This document shows positions 24,695 to 33,875 of a stretch of 64,000 nucleotides of DNA, one piece after another. This DNA comes from DASRFR01 sp035651455 (lineage in GTDB: Bacteria > Acidobacteriota > Terriglobia > Terriglobales > Acidobacteriaceae): positions 186,001 to 250,000 of the forward strand of contig DASRFR010000022.1 in NCBI GenBank assembly GCA_035651455.1, in the 5' to 3' direction. The translations under genes and the position numbers were made by a program. The notes beneath the pieces are model-generated. The model made no database searches. It was not told where the DNA came from and saw only the letters and a list, made by a program, of their open reading frames with translations. Positions within the stretch are counted from its first letter, which is position 1, and the number at the start of each line of letters is the position of its first letter.

Positions 24695-26257
24695 GTGAAC
24701 GCATTTCATGTCAATGGAAGTGACCTGACACTCGAGGTCGTGCGCGAGGTGGCGATCGAGCGCAGGCCGGTGATCCTGGCGACCGACGCTCGCGCGGCTG
24801 TCGATGGCGCACGCGCCGTGGTGGATGCACTGGTAGCAAACAATCGAGTCTCTTATGCGATCACGACGGGGGTGGGCAAGCTGAGCGACGTGCGCATCGC
24901 CGGAGACCAGATTCGAGAGCTGCAATTGAACCTGGTGCGGTCGCACGCGGTGGGAGTGGGCGAACCGCTTTCCATCGCAGACACACGGGCGATGCTCCTG
25001 CTGCGCGCCAATTCACTAGCCAAGGGATATTCCGGCGTGCGTTCGGCGGTGATCGACGGCATCTGCGATTTTCTCAATCGCGGAGTCACCCCGGTCGTGC
25101 CCTCGCAGGGAAGCGTCGGGGCCAGCGGCGATCTGGCTCCCCTGGCGCATCTTGCGCTGGCGCTGATCGGCGAAGGGGAGTGTTTCGACGAACGTGGCGC
25201 ACGCGGTGCCACGGCGGATTCCCTGAAGCGCGCGGGCATCAAGCCGCTGGTACTCGAAGCGAAGGAAGCGGTCTCGCTGATCAACGGCACCCAGGCGATG
25301 CTAGCGGTCGGAGTGTTGGCCCAGCTTGCGGCGGAAACATTGGTGGATTCGGCAGACGTGATCGGGGCGATGACCCTTGACGCTCTCCATGGGACCGATG
25401 TGGCATTCGACGAGCGCATCCATAAGGCCAGACCCCATGCGGGGCAAATCCGGACAGCGGAAAATCTGCGCAGGATGCTCGAGGGCAGCGAGATTCGCGA
25501 GTCACATCGCGATTGCTCGCGAGTGCAGGATGCGTATTCGCTTCGCTGCATCCCACAGGTGCATGGCGCCGTGCGCGACACGCTGACACACTGCCGGGAG
25601 GTGATGGAGACGGAGATCAACTCGGCGGTCGACAATCCGCTGGTATTTGCGAAAGCGCGCACCGTCGGCAGCCGAGAAACTGGAACACTGGTGGCCGCTC
25701 CGGAAGGCGACATCCTGTCGGGAGGTAATTTTCACGGCGAACCGATTGCGTTCGTGCTGGACTTCCTGGGAATCGCCCTCAGCGCACTGGCGGGAATTTC
25801 CGAACGGCGCCTGGAGCGCATGGTAAATCCCGCCCTGAACGAGGGCTTGCCTCCGTTTCTCGCTCCTGGCGCCGGCTTGAATTCGGGATTCATGATGCCG
25901 CAGGTCACGGCGGCGGCGCTGGTCAGCGAGAACAAGGTGCTGGCACATCCCGCTTCAGTGGATTCGATCACCACGTCGGGCAATAAGGAAGATTACGTGT
26001 CGATGGGCATGACGGCCGCCATCAAACTCGACCGCATCGTGCGCAACACGCGGAATGTGCTGGCCATCGAGGCGATGGCGGCGGCGCAGGCGCTGGATTT
26101 TCTGTTGCCGATGAAAACCTCCAGGCGCGGACAGCAGGCGCACGCGGCGATTCGGGCGGTGTGCGCGACTATGGAGAAAGACCGCGTCATGTACAAGGAC
26201 TTCGAGCGTATCGCAGACGTGGTTGCCGGCGGAAAATTGGCCGAAACGCTGCGATGA
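24695..26257 (+). CDS. hutH: Histidine ammonia-lyase-family aromatic amino acid lyase
   Basis: 520 residues. The MIO prosthetic group forms from the Ala-Ser-Gly in GSVGASGDLAPLAH near residue 148. LQLNLVRSHAVGVGEPL carries the Ser-His pair typical of histidine lyases rather than the His-Leu of tyrosine lyases. The usual YGxNTGFGKL reads YAITTGVGKLSD here, keeping the catalytic Tyr but losing two consensus residues. DNPLVF and HPASVDSITTSGNKEDYVSMG are normal. It converts L-histidine to trans-urocanate. GTG start with AGGAAGG at 5 nt. No hutU, hutI or hutG is nearby, so other aromatic substrates remain possible. Confidence 0.85.
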   Translation: MNAFHVNGSDLTLEVVREVAIERRPVILATDARAAVDGARAVVDALVANNRVSYAITTGVGKLSDVRIAGDQIRELQLNLVRSHAVGVGEPLSIADTRAMLLLRANSLAKGYSGVRSAVIDGICDFLNRGVTPVVPSQGSVGASGDLAPLAHLALALIGEGECFDERGARGATADSLKRAGIKPLVLEAKEAVSLINGTQAMLAVGVLAQLAAETLVDSADVIGAMTLDALHGTDVAFDERIHKARPHAGQIRTAENLRRMLEGSEIRESHRDCSRVQDAYSLRCIPQVHGAVRDTLTHCREVMETEINSAVDNPLVFAKARTVGSRETGTLVAAPEGDILSGGNFHGEPIAFVLDFLGIALSALAGISERRLERMVNPALNEGLPPFLAPGAGLNSGFMMPQVTAAALVSENKVLAHPASVDSITTSGNKEDYVSMGMTAAIKLDRIVRNTRNVLAIEAMAAAQALDFLLPMKTSRRGQQAHAAIRAVCATMEKDRVMYKDFERIADVVAGGKLAETLR

Positions 26258-26341
26258 ATTGATCAAAGGCTGGACAGATCTGGACACTCGCATGTCGCGA
26301 CGGGGACGCAGAGGTAGGTCGGGTCGCGCTGGACAAAAGTG

Positions 26342-26373
26342 CCCGGCTTTCCGCTCTGGTCGGGAAAGCCGGG
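26342..26373. terminator. Bidirectional hairpin between hutH and the GloVer gene
   Basis: Perfect 11-bp stem CCCGGCTTTCC (26342-26352) / GGAAAGCCGGG (26363-26373) with a 10-nt loop, placed between two convergent genes. On the minus strand it is followed by CACTTTTG, a poor U tract; the plus side has none. Confidence 0.5.
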
Positions 26374-26386
26374 ACGAGTTAGGCGA

Positions 26387-27706
26387 TCAGTGCAGATCCG
26401 GCACCTTCAAGGGCCTGGTTCGAGCAGAGTTCGCGCGGCGCAGTGAGGCATAGTCTGAGAGCGCGCCTGTGTCATCCCAGGTGACCTCTGCCGGCGCGTC
26501 CCCGCCAAACGACAAGCGAAATACTGTGCCGCAGCCGCTCGGCGCGAAGCAGCTATCATTGCCACCTTCTTCGGTGCCGCCGTAGAGATTGCCGTCCCTG
26601 CCCTGAACGACGCTGGCGGCAGGGAACGCGCCATCTGTCCCGCCGTCAAATCCAAACAGGGTAGCGAATTTGCCGGCAGGCGTGATCCGGTAAACGGTGC
26701 CGAACCCGTTGGGGCCGCCAGCGTTGGCTGTCCCGTACAAGTTTCCATCGGAGGCCTGAATGAGCCCGGCGTACGGCACTATTCCGTCGGCGCAGGTTCC
26801 GGTGCAGAAGCTGTGCACGGTGTTGAACTTTCCGCGCGGGCCGATTCTGTACACCGTGCCGGCATCGACGGTGCCGCCGCCATCGGTAGTGCCATACAAA
26901 CTGCCATCGCTCGCATGCACGAGAAGCGCCTGTGGAGTGCTGCCGTCGACGCAATTCGGTTGCGCGCAGAAACTGTGCACGGTGGTCAGCCTGTTCGGAG
27001 GTGTGAAGCGGAAGACGACCCCACATCCGAGAGAGCATGCTTGGCTGTTCCCGCCGAACGCGGTAGTTCCATAAAAGCTTCCGTCCTTGGCCAAAAGAAG
27101 TCCGATGTACGGTTGCGAGCCGTCGGCGCAGTTTGCCTTCGAGCAGAAGTTATAAAGAGTGGTAAGAGCGCCGTTCGGGGTGATCCGGAAAATCGTGCCT
27201 ACGCCGTTTTTGCCGCCCGCGATCGTCGTTCCGTAAAAGTTGCCGTCCTTCGCCTGCACCAGGGCAGACTGCGGCTGGTTGCCATCCGTGCAGGAAGGCT
27301 GGGAGCAGAACGCGTGCAGCGTGGTCAGAACACCGCTCGACGTTATCTTGAAAACTGTGCCTGCGCCGTTCGCGCCGCCTCCAAACGTTTCGCCGTAGAA
27401 GTCGCCGTCGGAACCCTGGGTGAGCCATTCGGGGTAAGCGCCGTCATTGCAGTTGGTCTGTGCGCAGAAGCTGTAGAGCACGGTGTGCACACCGCTTGGA
27501 GACAGCGAAAAAAACGTTCCGTAGCCATTGATTCCGCCATACACAGTGGTGCCATAGAAGGTGCTATCGCTGGTTTGAATGAGTGAAGAAAAAACGTCCT
27601 CGCCGTTAAAGCCGTTGAAAACTACGAGCGTGTTCAGAGTCTGAGCCGACAGCGCCAGTGCCGCCGCAGCCCACAACACTAGCAACCGGGTAATCGTTCT
27701 CGCCAA
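26387..27706 (-). CDS. Secreted GloVer (TIGR03803) tandem-repeat protein with Cys-pair loops
   Basis: 439 residues; TTG start with GGAGGA at 5-6 nt and a signal peptide (TITRLLVLWAAAALALSAQ). About nine copies of the family repeat follow, of form LYGTTxxGGxxGxGTVFKITPSG...TxLHxF. At least five repeats insert a two-cysteine loop ending in DG (for example HSFCAQTNCNDG, HAFCSQPSCTDG, YNFCSKANCADG). TIGR03803 repeats form a predicted beta-propeller-like structure of unknown role, common in acidobacteria. It ends opposite hutH. Confidence 0.88.
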   Translation of the reverse strand: MARTITRLLVLWAAAALALSAQTLNTLVVFNGFNGEDVFSSLIQTSDSTFYGTTVYGGINGYGTFFSLSPSGVHTVLYSFCAQTNCNDGAYPEWLTQGSDGDFYGETFGGGANGAGTVFKITSSGVLTTLHAFCSQPSCTDGNQPQSALVQAKDGNFYGTTIAGGKNGVGTIFRITPNGALTTLYNFCSKANCADGSQPYIGLLLAKDGSFYGTTAFGGNSQACSLGCGVVFRFTPPNRLTTVHSFCAQPNCVDGSTPQALLVHASDGSLYGTTDGGGTVDAGTVYRIGPRGKFNTVHSFCTGTCADGIVPYAGLIQASDGNLYGTANAGGPNGFGTVYRITPAGKFATLFGFDGGTDGAFPAASVVQGRDGNLYGGTEEGGNDSCFAPSGCGTVFRLSFGGDAPAEVTWDDTGALSDYASLRRANSARTRPLKVPDLH

Positions 27707-27824
27707 GAGAGTCCTCCCTCGGGAATTGAGGTTCCTAGTTAAGACTCCGCTGGCGACGGATTCTCTAACAAGTACGTGATTGCGCGTTAGGCCGTCGCAA
27801 CTCTATTCGCCTCCGCGTGTGTCC

Positions 27825-28958
27825 CTAGTCCAGCGCCTTGTGGAAGCGCAACACGCTGAGGGTGATCAGGCTCGCGGCAATGGCCGCCATGGCCGCCATT
27901 TCCGGCCACAGAATACTCATGCCCACGCCCTTCAGATACACGCCTCGCAAGACGACCAGGAAATAGCGTAGCGGGATCAGGTAAGTGACTTTCTGCAGCC
28001 AGTCGGGCATGGTGCTGATGGGAAAGCCGAACCCGGAAAACGTGACCGACGGCATGATAAAGAAGAAGGCCGTCACCATGGCTTGCTGTTGCGTCGATGA
28101 GACGGTGGATATCAAAAGGCCCATGCCCAGCACGCACAACAGGAACAGCATGGCTCCAGCCAGCAGAACCAGGATCGATCCGCGAAATGGCACCCGGAAC
28201 CACAACGTGCCTACCCTCGCGATCAACGCCACATCCGCCAGTCCAATCAAAAAGAAAGGAAGCGTCTTACCAAGGATGAATTCAACCGGCCGGATGGGCG
28301 TGACCATAATTTGTTCGAGCGTGCCGATCTCCCGCTCGCGCACCACGGCAAAGGCGGTCAAGGTGGTTACCAGCACCAGGGTCAGGCTGCCGATCACTCC
28401 GGGCACAAAGAACCAGCGGCTCTGCAGGTCCATGTTGTACCAGGGACGCTCCTGGAGCGTGATTTGCGGAAGCGCGTCTGCCAGGTTCGGCGAGGTTCGC
28501 TGCATGCGATCGCGCTGGTAGTCCTGCGAGAATCCCTGTGCAACCTGGTTGACGTATCCTGAGGCGATCAGCGCCGTGTTGGAATTGGTGCCATCGACGA
28601 TCACTTGCAGCGGCGCGGTCTGGGCCCTGCGCAGGTTCTCGGAAAATCCTGGCGGAATTCGCAGGGCGACTACGGCGTCGCCCCTATCGATGATCTCTGT
28701 GATGTGCCGGCTATCGGTCAACTGCTGCTGCACATCGAAATAGGCGCTGGACTGGAAGCGCGAGATCAGTTCCCGGCTCTCCAGGCTGTGGTCCTGATCG
28801 AAGATGACGCTTGGCACGTGGCGGATTTCGTATGTGGCTGCATAACCGAAAATCACCATTTGCATGAGCGGCGGCACGAAGAACACGAAACGCGATCGTT
28901 TGTCCCGAAATACCTGGATGAACTCCTTGATCAGCATCTGTTTGAGCCGCGACAGCAT
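27825..28958 (-). CDS. ABC-2 type transporter permease (YbhR-like)
   Basis: 377 residues from the ATG at 28958, which has AGGAGAGG just upstream; the frame extends further but overlaps the preceding gene. One N-terminal membrane span (VFFVPPLMQMVIFGYA), a long extracytoplasmic domain (about 45-180) and five C-terminal spans, with EREIGTLEQIMVTPIRPVEFILGK typical of ABC-2 permeases. It is the last gene of the tetR-MFP-ATPase-ATPase-permease-permease operon. With its neighbour it should form the membrane channel of an MFP-linked exporter. Confidence 0.9.
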   Translation of the reverse strand: MLSRLKQMLIKEFIQVFRDKRSRFVFFVPPLMQMVIFGYAATYEIRHVPSVIFDQDHSLESRELISRFQSSAYFDVQQQLTDSRHITEIIDRGDAVVALRIPPGFSENLRRAQTAPLQVIVDGTNSNTALIASGYVNQVAQGFSQDYQRDRMQRTSPNLADALPQITLQERPWYNMDLQSRWFFVPGVIGSLTLVLVTTLTAFAVVREREIGTLEQIMVTPIRPVEFILGKTLPFFLIGLADVALIARVGTLWFRVPFRGSILVLLAGAMLFLLCVLGMGLLISTVSSTQQQAMVTAFFFIMPSVTFSGFGFPISTMPDWLQKVTYLIPLRYFLVVLRGVYLKGVGMSILWPEMAAMAAIAASLITLSVLRFHKALD

Positions 28959-28966
28959 GACCTCTC

Positions 28967-30229
28967 CTAAACCAAGCGCTTGTGAAGGACCCCGGTGGCG
29001 ACCAGCGAAAGCAGAATAGCGAAAATCACCAGGGGAATGAGTTCGCCGCCCAGCATGCGCAAAGGCGTTCCCTTCAGAAAAATCATCTTCAGCGCTGAAA
29101 CGTAATATCGTGCGGGTAAAACGCGGGTGACAAGCTGAACGATTTTCGGCATCTGTTCGATGGAGAAGAGAAATCCCGACAGCAGGAATGCCGGCAGAAA
29201 TGTGGCTAGTAATGCAATCTGACTGGCGGCCAACTGGTTCTTGGCAATTACAGATATGAAAAATCCCAGGGCCAGCACCGCCACAAGAAATAACGCCGAA
29301 CTCACAAATAATGCGCCGAAGGTGCCTCGGAACGGGACATGGAACCAGTACAAGGCAAGTCCCACGCATAAGGCAGCATCAAACATGCCGAGTACGAAAT
29401 AGGGGATCAGCTTACCCAGCATGATCTCCATCGGTGACACTGGCGTGGAGATCAGTTGCTCCATCGTGCCGCGTTCCCATTCCCTGGAAATCGTAAGCGA
29501 GGTGAGGAAGGCGCCAATCACCGACATCACCAGCGCGAGCACTCCAGGGATAATGAAGGCGCTGCTTTCGAGATCTTCGTTGTACCAGACGCGGTTCTCC
29601 ACCGAGAGAACGGGTGGCGGCGGTGTCATTCCCCGGCGCTGCATCCATTGCAGTTGCACCTGGCTCGAGTAGTCGGATACGACCGACTGCGCGTACCCGG
29701 TGAGCACATTTGCGGAGTTGTCGTCGCTGGCATCGATCAGAGCCTGCACTCCCACGGGCGCACCGGTGCGCAGATTCTGTGAAAAATCCCAGGGGATGAC
29801 GAGTCCCATTTTCGCGCGCCCGTCATCGATGGCGCGCACCAACTCCGGATAGCTGCGTACGACCCGGATCAGATCGAAATATTCCGAATTCTGAAAACGC
29901 TTCAGCAAGTCCTGGCTGTCCTGGCTGCCATCCTGGTCGACGACGTAGATCGGCATATGCTTCAAATCGAGGTTAACGCCATAACCGAAGAGCAGGACCA
30001 GCACCACCGGCATGAGCACCACGATGCCAAGGCTGCGAGTGTCACGCACGATCTGGATCATTTCCTTCTTCGCCATCGCGAGAAGACGGGTGAAGCTCAG
30101 GCCTGAATCGGATCGCACTCCTCCGAAGTTGTGGTTCGTTGTCGCAAAGTGCTGCACAGGCTCGCCCACCGGCGACTCCGCCACGGAACCAGACTGAAAT
30201 CGCTCAAGCCACGAACTTGAATGGCTCAT
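28967..30229 (-). CDS. ABC-2 type transporter permease (YbhS-like)
   Basis: 420 residues. A 47-residue soluble N-terminal tail (MSHSSSWLERFQSG...) precedes the first span, SLGIVVLMPVVLVLLFGYG. Long extracytoplasmic domain, then SREWERGTMEQLISTPVSPMEIMLGK and further spans. The start overlaps the stop of the second ATPase by 4 bp, supporting translational coupling and the long N-terminus; it lies 8 nt before the paralogous permease. Together the two permeases resemble E. coli YbhS and YbhR. Confidence 0.9.
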   Translation of the reverse strand: MSHSSSWLERFQSGSVAESPVGEPVQHFATTNHNFGGVRSDSGLSFTRLLAMAKKEMIQIVRDTRSLGIVVLMPVVLVLLFGYGVNLDLKHMPIYVVDQDGSQDSQDLLKRFQNSEYFDLIRVVRSYPELVRAIDDGRAKMGLVIPWDFSQNLRTGAPVGVQALIDASDDNSANVLTGYAQSVVSDYSSQVQLQWMQRRGMTPPPPVLSVENRVWYNEDLESSAFIIPGVLALVMSVIGAFLTSLTISREWERGTMEQLISTPVSPMEIMLGKLIPYFVLGMFDAALCVGLALYWFHVPFRGTFGALFVSSALFLVAVLALGFFISVIAKNQLAASQIALLATFLPAFLLSGFLFSIEQMPKIVQLVTRVLPARYYVSALKMIFLKGTPLRMLGGELIPLVIFAILLSLVATGVLHKRLV

Positions 30230-31182
30230 GCGGCCCCCTCACGTGTCCTACTGCGCTCAGTGGTCAGCGACACGAACACATCTTCGAGCGTGGGCCGTAT
30301 TTTCTCGACTTTAGAGACGCGCATTCCGCGGCTCGCGAGCAACTGCTGCACCTGGGCAGCGCCACGCTCGGCTTCGGAAACCACCAGGTGCAGCGAGTTC
30401 CCGAACACTGCTGCGTCGAGGACCCCCGGCGTCCCCTGGAGTGCCTCAAGCGCGGGGCCGAGCGGCTCGCATTCCACCAGCAATAAGTCCCCCTTCATGG
30501 ATTCCTGCTTGAGTTCCGTGGGCGTGCCCAGCGCGACCATCTTGCCGCGATAGATAAGTGCGAGCCGGTTGCAATACTCCGCTTCTTCCATGTAATGCGT
30601 GGTCACAAAAACGGTGACGCCGTCCTCGGCCATGTGGTGAATCAATTCCCAGAATTGGCGGCGCGAGATGGGATCGACACCGGATGTCGGCTCGTCGAGA
30701 AAAATGATTGGCGGACGATGCAGAACCGCGCATCCGAGTGCCAGACGTTGTTTCCATCCTCCGGGCAGAGTGCCAGTGATGAGGTTTTCCTGACCCTTTA
30801 GATTGGCCATGTCAAGCGCCCACTCAATGCGCTCCCGCAATATTTTGTGGGGAACGTTATAGAGTCCGGCGAACAGGCGCAGGTTCTCAATCACCTTGAG
30901 GTCGTTGTAGAGCGAGAATTTCTGCGACATGTAGCCGATGTTCTGGCGCACCGACTCGGGCTGGCGCGCGACGTCGTATCCTGCCACGATGGCCTGTCCT
31001 GAAGTCGGCGTGAGCAGTCCACAAAGCATGCGGATCGTGGTGGATTTTCCCGCTCCATTCGGGCCGAGGAAACCGAAAATCTCGCCATTCCGGGTTTCCA
31101 TAGAAATGTGATTCACCGCGGTGAAGTCGCCGAAGCGCTTCACCAAATCCCGCACCACGACAGAGCGATCTCCGTTGTTCAT
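30226..31182 (-). CDS. ABC transporter ATP-binding protein (second YbhF-like half)
   Basis: 318 residues. Walker A in LGPNGAGKSTTIRML, Q-loop GYMSQKFSLYNDL, the signature segment LPGGWKQRLALG (the usual LSGGQ reads LPGGW), Walker B in PPIIFLDEPTSGVDP and the switch His in FVTTHYMEEAEY. It overlaps the other ATPase by 4 bp at one end and the permease by 4 bp at the other. In E. coli these two ATPase modules are fused as YbhF; here they are separate. Probable exporter of cationic or drug-like compounds by analogy. Confidence 0.9.
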   Translation of the reverse strand: MNNGDRSVVVRDLVKRFGDFTAVNHISMETRNGEIFGFLGPNGAGKSTTIRMLCGLLTPTSGQAIVAGYDVARQPESVRQNIGYMSQKFSLYNDLKVIENLRLFAGLYNVPHKILRERIEWALDMANLKGQENLITGTLPGGWKQRLALGCAVLHRPPIIFLDEPTSGVDPISRRQFWELIHHMAEDGVTVFVTTHYMEEAEYCNRLALIYRGKMVALGTPTELKQESMKGDLLLVECEPLGPALEALQGTPGVLDAAVFGNSLHLVVSEAERGAAQVQQLLASRGMRVSKVEKIRPTLEDVFVSLTTERSRTREGAA

Positions 31183-32129
31183 GATCGCAACTCGTGTGCC
31201 GTAGAGCCGCGGGAAACGGCTTCTACGAACAGATCCTCGATGCTTGGTGTGACTTGCTGGATCTCGTCGAACGGAATTCTTGCCTTGCCAAGTTTTGACG
31301 CGAACTCCGCGCGCCGACGGGAGGCATTGTCCACCACTAGGTGCACACCATCACCGGTGATCATCATGCTGGAAACGCCTTCGCTACTTTCGAGTTCGTC
31401 CCGCACTTGCCGCGGTTCAGCGGTGATGATCGCCAGCACTCCTTTCCCCAGCTTCGCCTTCAGGTTGGCAGGCGTGTCACAGAACAGCAGTCTGCCCTCA
31501 TTCAGAAGCGCGACTCGATGGCAGCGCTCCGCTTCGTCGAGATAAGCCGTCGAGGTGAGAATAGCCACACCTTCCGACACCAGGTTGTAAAGAATGCGCC
31601 AGAAATCGCGGCGCGATACCGGGTCGACTCCGGTGGTCGGCTCATCCAGCAGGATGACCTTGGGCCGGTGAATCAGGGCGCAAACCAGGCCGAGCTTCTG
31701 CTTCATGCCCCCGGAGAGTTTGCCCGCCAGGCGCTTGCGAAATTCGCTCATCCCTGCCGCTTGCAGGAGTTGCAAGGCGCGTTGCTCCCGCTCCGCCCTG
31801 CTTACGCCGAACAGGTCCGCATAGAAGCGAATGTTCTCGTCCACACTCAGATCCTCGTACAAGCCGAAGCGCTGCGGCATATAGCTGAGGTGATGCTTGG
31901 CCGCTTCAGGGTCGCGGGTCACGTCGACTCCGGCCACGATGGCGGTCCCCTCATCTCGAGCCATGACGCCCGCCAGCATGCGCAGAGTGGTCGTCTTTCC
32001 CGCTCCGTCCGGGCCCACCAGCCCGAAGATTTCCCCGGCGCGCACGTCGAATGAAAGGTGGTCGACGGCGCGTACTCCGGGAAAACTCTTGGTGAGCCCG
32101 GCGAGCTCGATGGAAGCTTGCGTCGTCAT
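31179..32129 (-). CDS. ABC transporter ATP-binding protein (first YbhF-like half)
   Basis: 316 residues from ATG 32129, whose ATGA overlaps the membrane-fusion-protein stop; a longer frame upstream has no homology and lies inside the preceding gene. Walker A VGPDGAGKTTTLRML, Q-loop SYMPQRFGLYEDL, signature LSGGMKQKLGL, Walker B KVILLDEPTTGVDP. The H-loop reads ILTSTAYLDEA, with Ala-Tyr in place of the usual Thr-His, so this half lacks the switch His and may be catalytically impaired. Asymmetric ATPase pairs of this type are common. Confidence 0.9.
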   Translation of the reverse strand: MTTQASIELAGLTKSFPGVRAVDHLSFDVRAGEIFGLVGPDGAGKTTTLRMLAGVMARDEGTAIVAGVDVTRDPEAAKHHLSYMPQRFGLYEDLSVDENIRFYADLFGVSRAEREQRALQLLQAAGMSEFRKRLAGKLSGGMKQKLGLVCALIHRPKVILLDEPTTGVDPVSRRDFWRILYNLVSEGVAILTSTAYLDEAERCHRVALLNEGRLLFCDTPANLKAKLGKGVLAIITAEPRQVRDELESSEGVSSMMITGDGVHLVVDNASRRRAEFASKLGKARIPFDEIQQVTPSIEDLFVEAVSRGSTAHELRS

Positions 32130-33193
32130 TTCGCCGTCGCTTGCAGGGGCGACGATTGCGAATCCTGGCCCGATGATCCGGATGCGCTTTGCTTTGCCGC
32201 GGCCAGTTGAATCTCTGCATCCGCAGGCATGCCCGGCTTTAGCTCGTGATTTGCGTTGTCCACGTCGATCTTTATCCGGTAAACCAGCGTGACCCGCTCC
32301 TTGAACGTCTGCACGCTCTTGGGCGTGAACTCGGCCTTTTCTGCGATGAACGAAATCCTTCCCTGATAAGTTTTGCCAGGATAGGTATCGCAACGAATGA
32401 CCGCGGGCTGACGCCAGCGAATCCGGCCCAGGTCGGTTTCGTCAATGTAGGCGCGTAGCCAAACGTGGTCGAGGTCTCCCAGCGTGATCACCGGCGTGTT
32501 CGGGGCGACGACTTCTCCCAGTTCCGCGTTGCGCACCAGAATGACGCCTGCCTTGGGCGCCCGCAGTGTTGTGTAGTTCAGGTCCACGCGCGAGAGCCGC
32601 AGTTTCTGCTCCGCCTGCACTACCGAGGCGCGATCGACCGCTAGCTGTTCCCGCCGCGTTCCCTCGACGGCTTCGTTGTATTGCTGCTGCGCACGGTCCA
32701 CAGTTGCCTGTGCCCGCTTGAGGTTGGTTGCCGCCTGGTCGCGCTCCACCTGTGACCCGACCTGCTGCCTGTACAGGGTCTCCGCGCGCTCGAAATCAAG
32801 CTTCTTCTGCGCCAGGTCGGCTTTCGCGTCCATCAGGACTTGTTCCTGTGCCTGGATCTCCTGCGGCCTGCTGCCCGCAAGACCCAGATCCAGTTGCCGC
32901 CTTTGCACATGTAAAGCGGCCTCATCCATGGCGACCTGCTGACGGTAATCGTCGCTATCGAGCTGCGCGATTAGCGCACCCTTCTCGACCCACTGCCCCT
33001 CTTCGATGGGCAACTCCATAATGCGGCCCTGCACCTTGAATCCGACAATGCTCTGGTGCGCCTCAATATTTCCTGAAACCTTCAGTACGTTGTCGGCCAC
33101 CTGCTTTGGCTTGATACGTGGCCGTAGGTAAAACCAATAAGCGGCAGCCGCGACTGCCAAAGCCAGGATGAGGATGGGCATGCGGCGTTTCAT
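32126..33193 (-). CDS. HlyD-family membrane fusion protein (YbhG-like)
   Basis: 355 residues. N-terminal anchor (MPILILALAVAAAAYWFYL), then the biotinyl-lipoyl halves (VSGNIEAHQSIVGFKVQGRI and LRAPKAGVILVRNAELGEVV) flanking a long coiled-coil hairpin (about 85-195). The beta-barrel region contains HVWLRAYIDETDLGRI. It links the inner-membrane ABC exporter to an outer-membrane channel in the periplasm. The C-terminal 25 residues are Ser/Gln-rich. It is second in the operon, 12 nt after the tetR gene. Confidence 0.92.
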   Translation of the reverse strand: MKRRMPILILALAVAAAAYWFYLRPRIKPKQVADNVLKVSGNIEAHQSIVGFKVQGRIMELPIEEGQWVEKGALIAQLDSDDYRQQVAMDEAALHVQRRQLDLGLAGSRPQEIQAQEQVLMDAKADLAQKKLDFERAETLYRQQVGSQVERDQAATNLKRAQATVDRAQQQYNEAVEGTRREQLAVDRASVVQAEQKLRLSRVDLNYTTLRAPKAGVILVRNAELGEVVAPNTPVITLGDLDHVWLRAYIDETDLGRIRWRQPAVIRCDTYPGKTYQGRISFIAEKAEFTPKSVQTFKERVTLVYRIKIDVDNANHELKPGMPADAEIQLAAAKQSASGSSGQDSQSSPLQATAK

Positions 33194-33205
33194 GATTGAC
33201 CTCCT

Positions 33206-33856
33206 CTACCGCGCGGCCTGGCGGCTGATACCAGACCAGAAAATCTCGAAAGTCGGATCCAGTCGTTCTTGCAACGTACTGGTGGAGGTGATGCTCCAAT
33301 GCACCAACGCTCCCAGAATGTTCTGCTGAAAAATACGAACCATCTCTTCGGGGGTCAGATCGGTACGAATTTCTCCCCGCTCTTGCCCGCGCTTCAAGAC
33401 CTCGCTGAGCATTTGAGCGCCGCGCGTCAAGGTTTCGATAAAAATGTCGCGGATGTACTCGCTCGAGATCATGGTCACTACCAGTCCACGCGCCAGTTGC
33501 TGGCTACGTCCGGGTTCCTCGGCGATTCGGTACATAAATTTGTGGAGCACTTCCCGGATCGGCTGATCGCCCTTTTCGGCTGCCTTACGCGCTTCCGCAA
33601 CTTTTGCCAGTTGCACCTCGTGCAACACGCCAAGGACGTGCTCCTTGCTGGGGAAATAGTTGAAGAAGGTCCCCTTTCCCACATCCGCGGCTTCCGTGAT
33701 CTCTTCCACTGTGGTTGCCAGGAAGCCGTGTTTCGCAAAAAGTTCCATGGCAGCGCGAAAGATTCGCTGCCGCGTCTCCGCTCGCTTGCGCTCGCGCCGG
33801 GAGGAGCTTTCCGGCCTCTCGGAAGGCACGTGCAGCAGATGTGGACCAATAGTCAT
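33206..33856 (-). CDS. TetR-family regulator (CecR-like) of the ABC exporter
   Basis: 216 residues. The N-terminal HTH is ETRQRIFRAAMELFAKHGFLATTVEEITEAADVGKGTFFNYFPSKEHVL, split over residues 28-76; the C-terminal ligand domain is helical. It is first in the operon, as an autoregulating repressor would be. The ATG at 33856 directly abuts a 19-bp palindrome and has no Shine-Dalgarno. The predicted transcription start is about 10 nt upstream, so translation is near-leaderless. The regulator probably represses itself and the five downstream genes; its inducer is unknown. Confidence 0.9.
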   Translation of the reverse strand: MTIGPHLLHVPSERPESSSRRERKRAETRQRIFRAAMELFAKHGFLATTVEEITEAADVGKGTFFNYFPSKEHVLGVLHEVQLAKVAEARKAAEKGDQPIREVLHKFMYRIAEEPGRSQQLARGLVVTMISSEYIRDIFIETLTRGAQMLSEVLKRGQERGEIRTDLTPEEMVRIFQQNILGALVHWSITSTSTLQERLDPTFEIFWSGISRQAAR

Positions 33857-33875
33857 AATTGACTAATAGTCAATT
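33857..33875 (-). promoter_or_regulatory. TetR operator, 19-bp perfect palindrome
   Basis: Half-sites AATTGACTA (33857-33865) and TAGTCAATT (33867-33875) flank a single central A. An extra TAGTCA half-site lies at 33850-33855 inside the start of tetR. The palindrome overlaps the -10 box (33872-33877) and abuts the tetR start codon, ideal for repression. Confidence 0.75.

Noticed and set aside
28959..29369. N-terminal extension of the second permease frame
   Set aside because: It lies inside the first permease gene and has no homology; AGGAGAGG supports the start at 28958.
32130..32393. N-terminal extension of the first ATPase frame
   Set aside because: Lies within the membrane-fusion-protein gene; the ATGA overlap supports the start at 32129.
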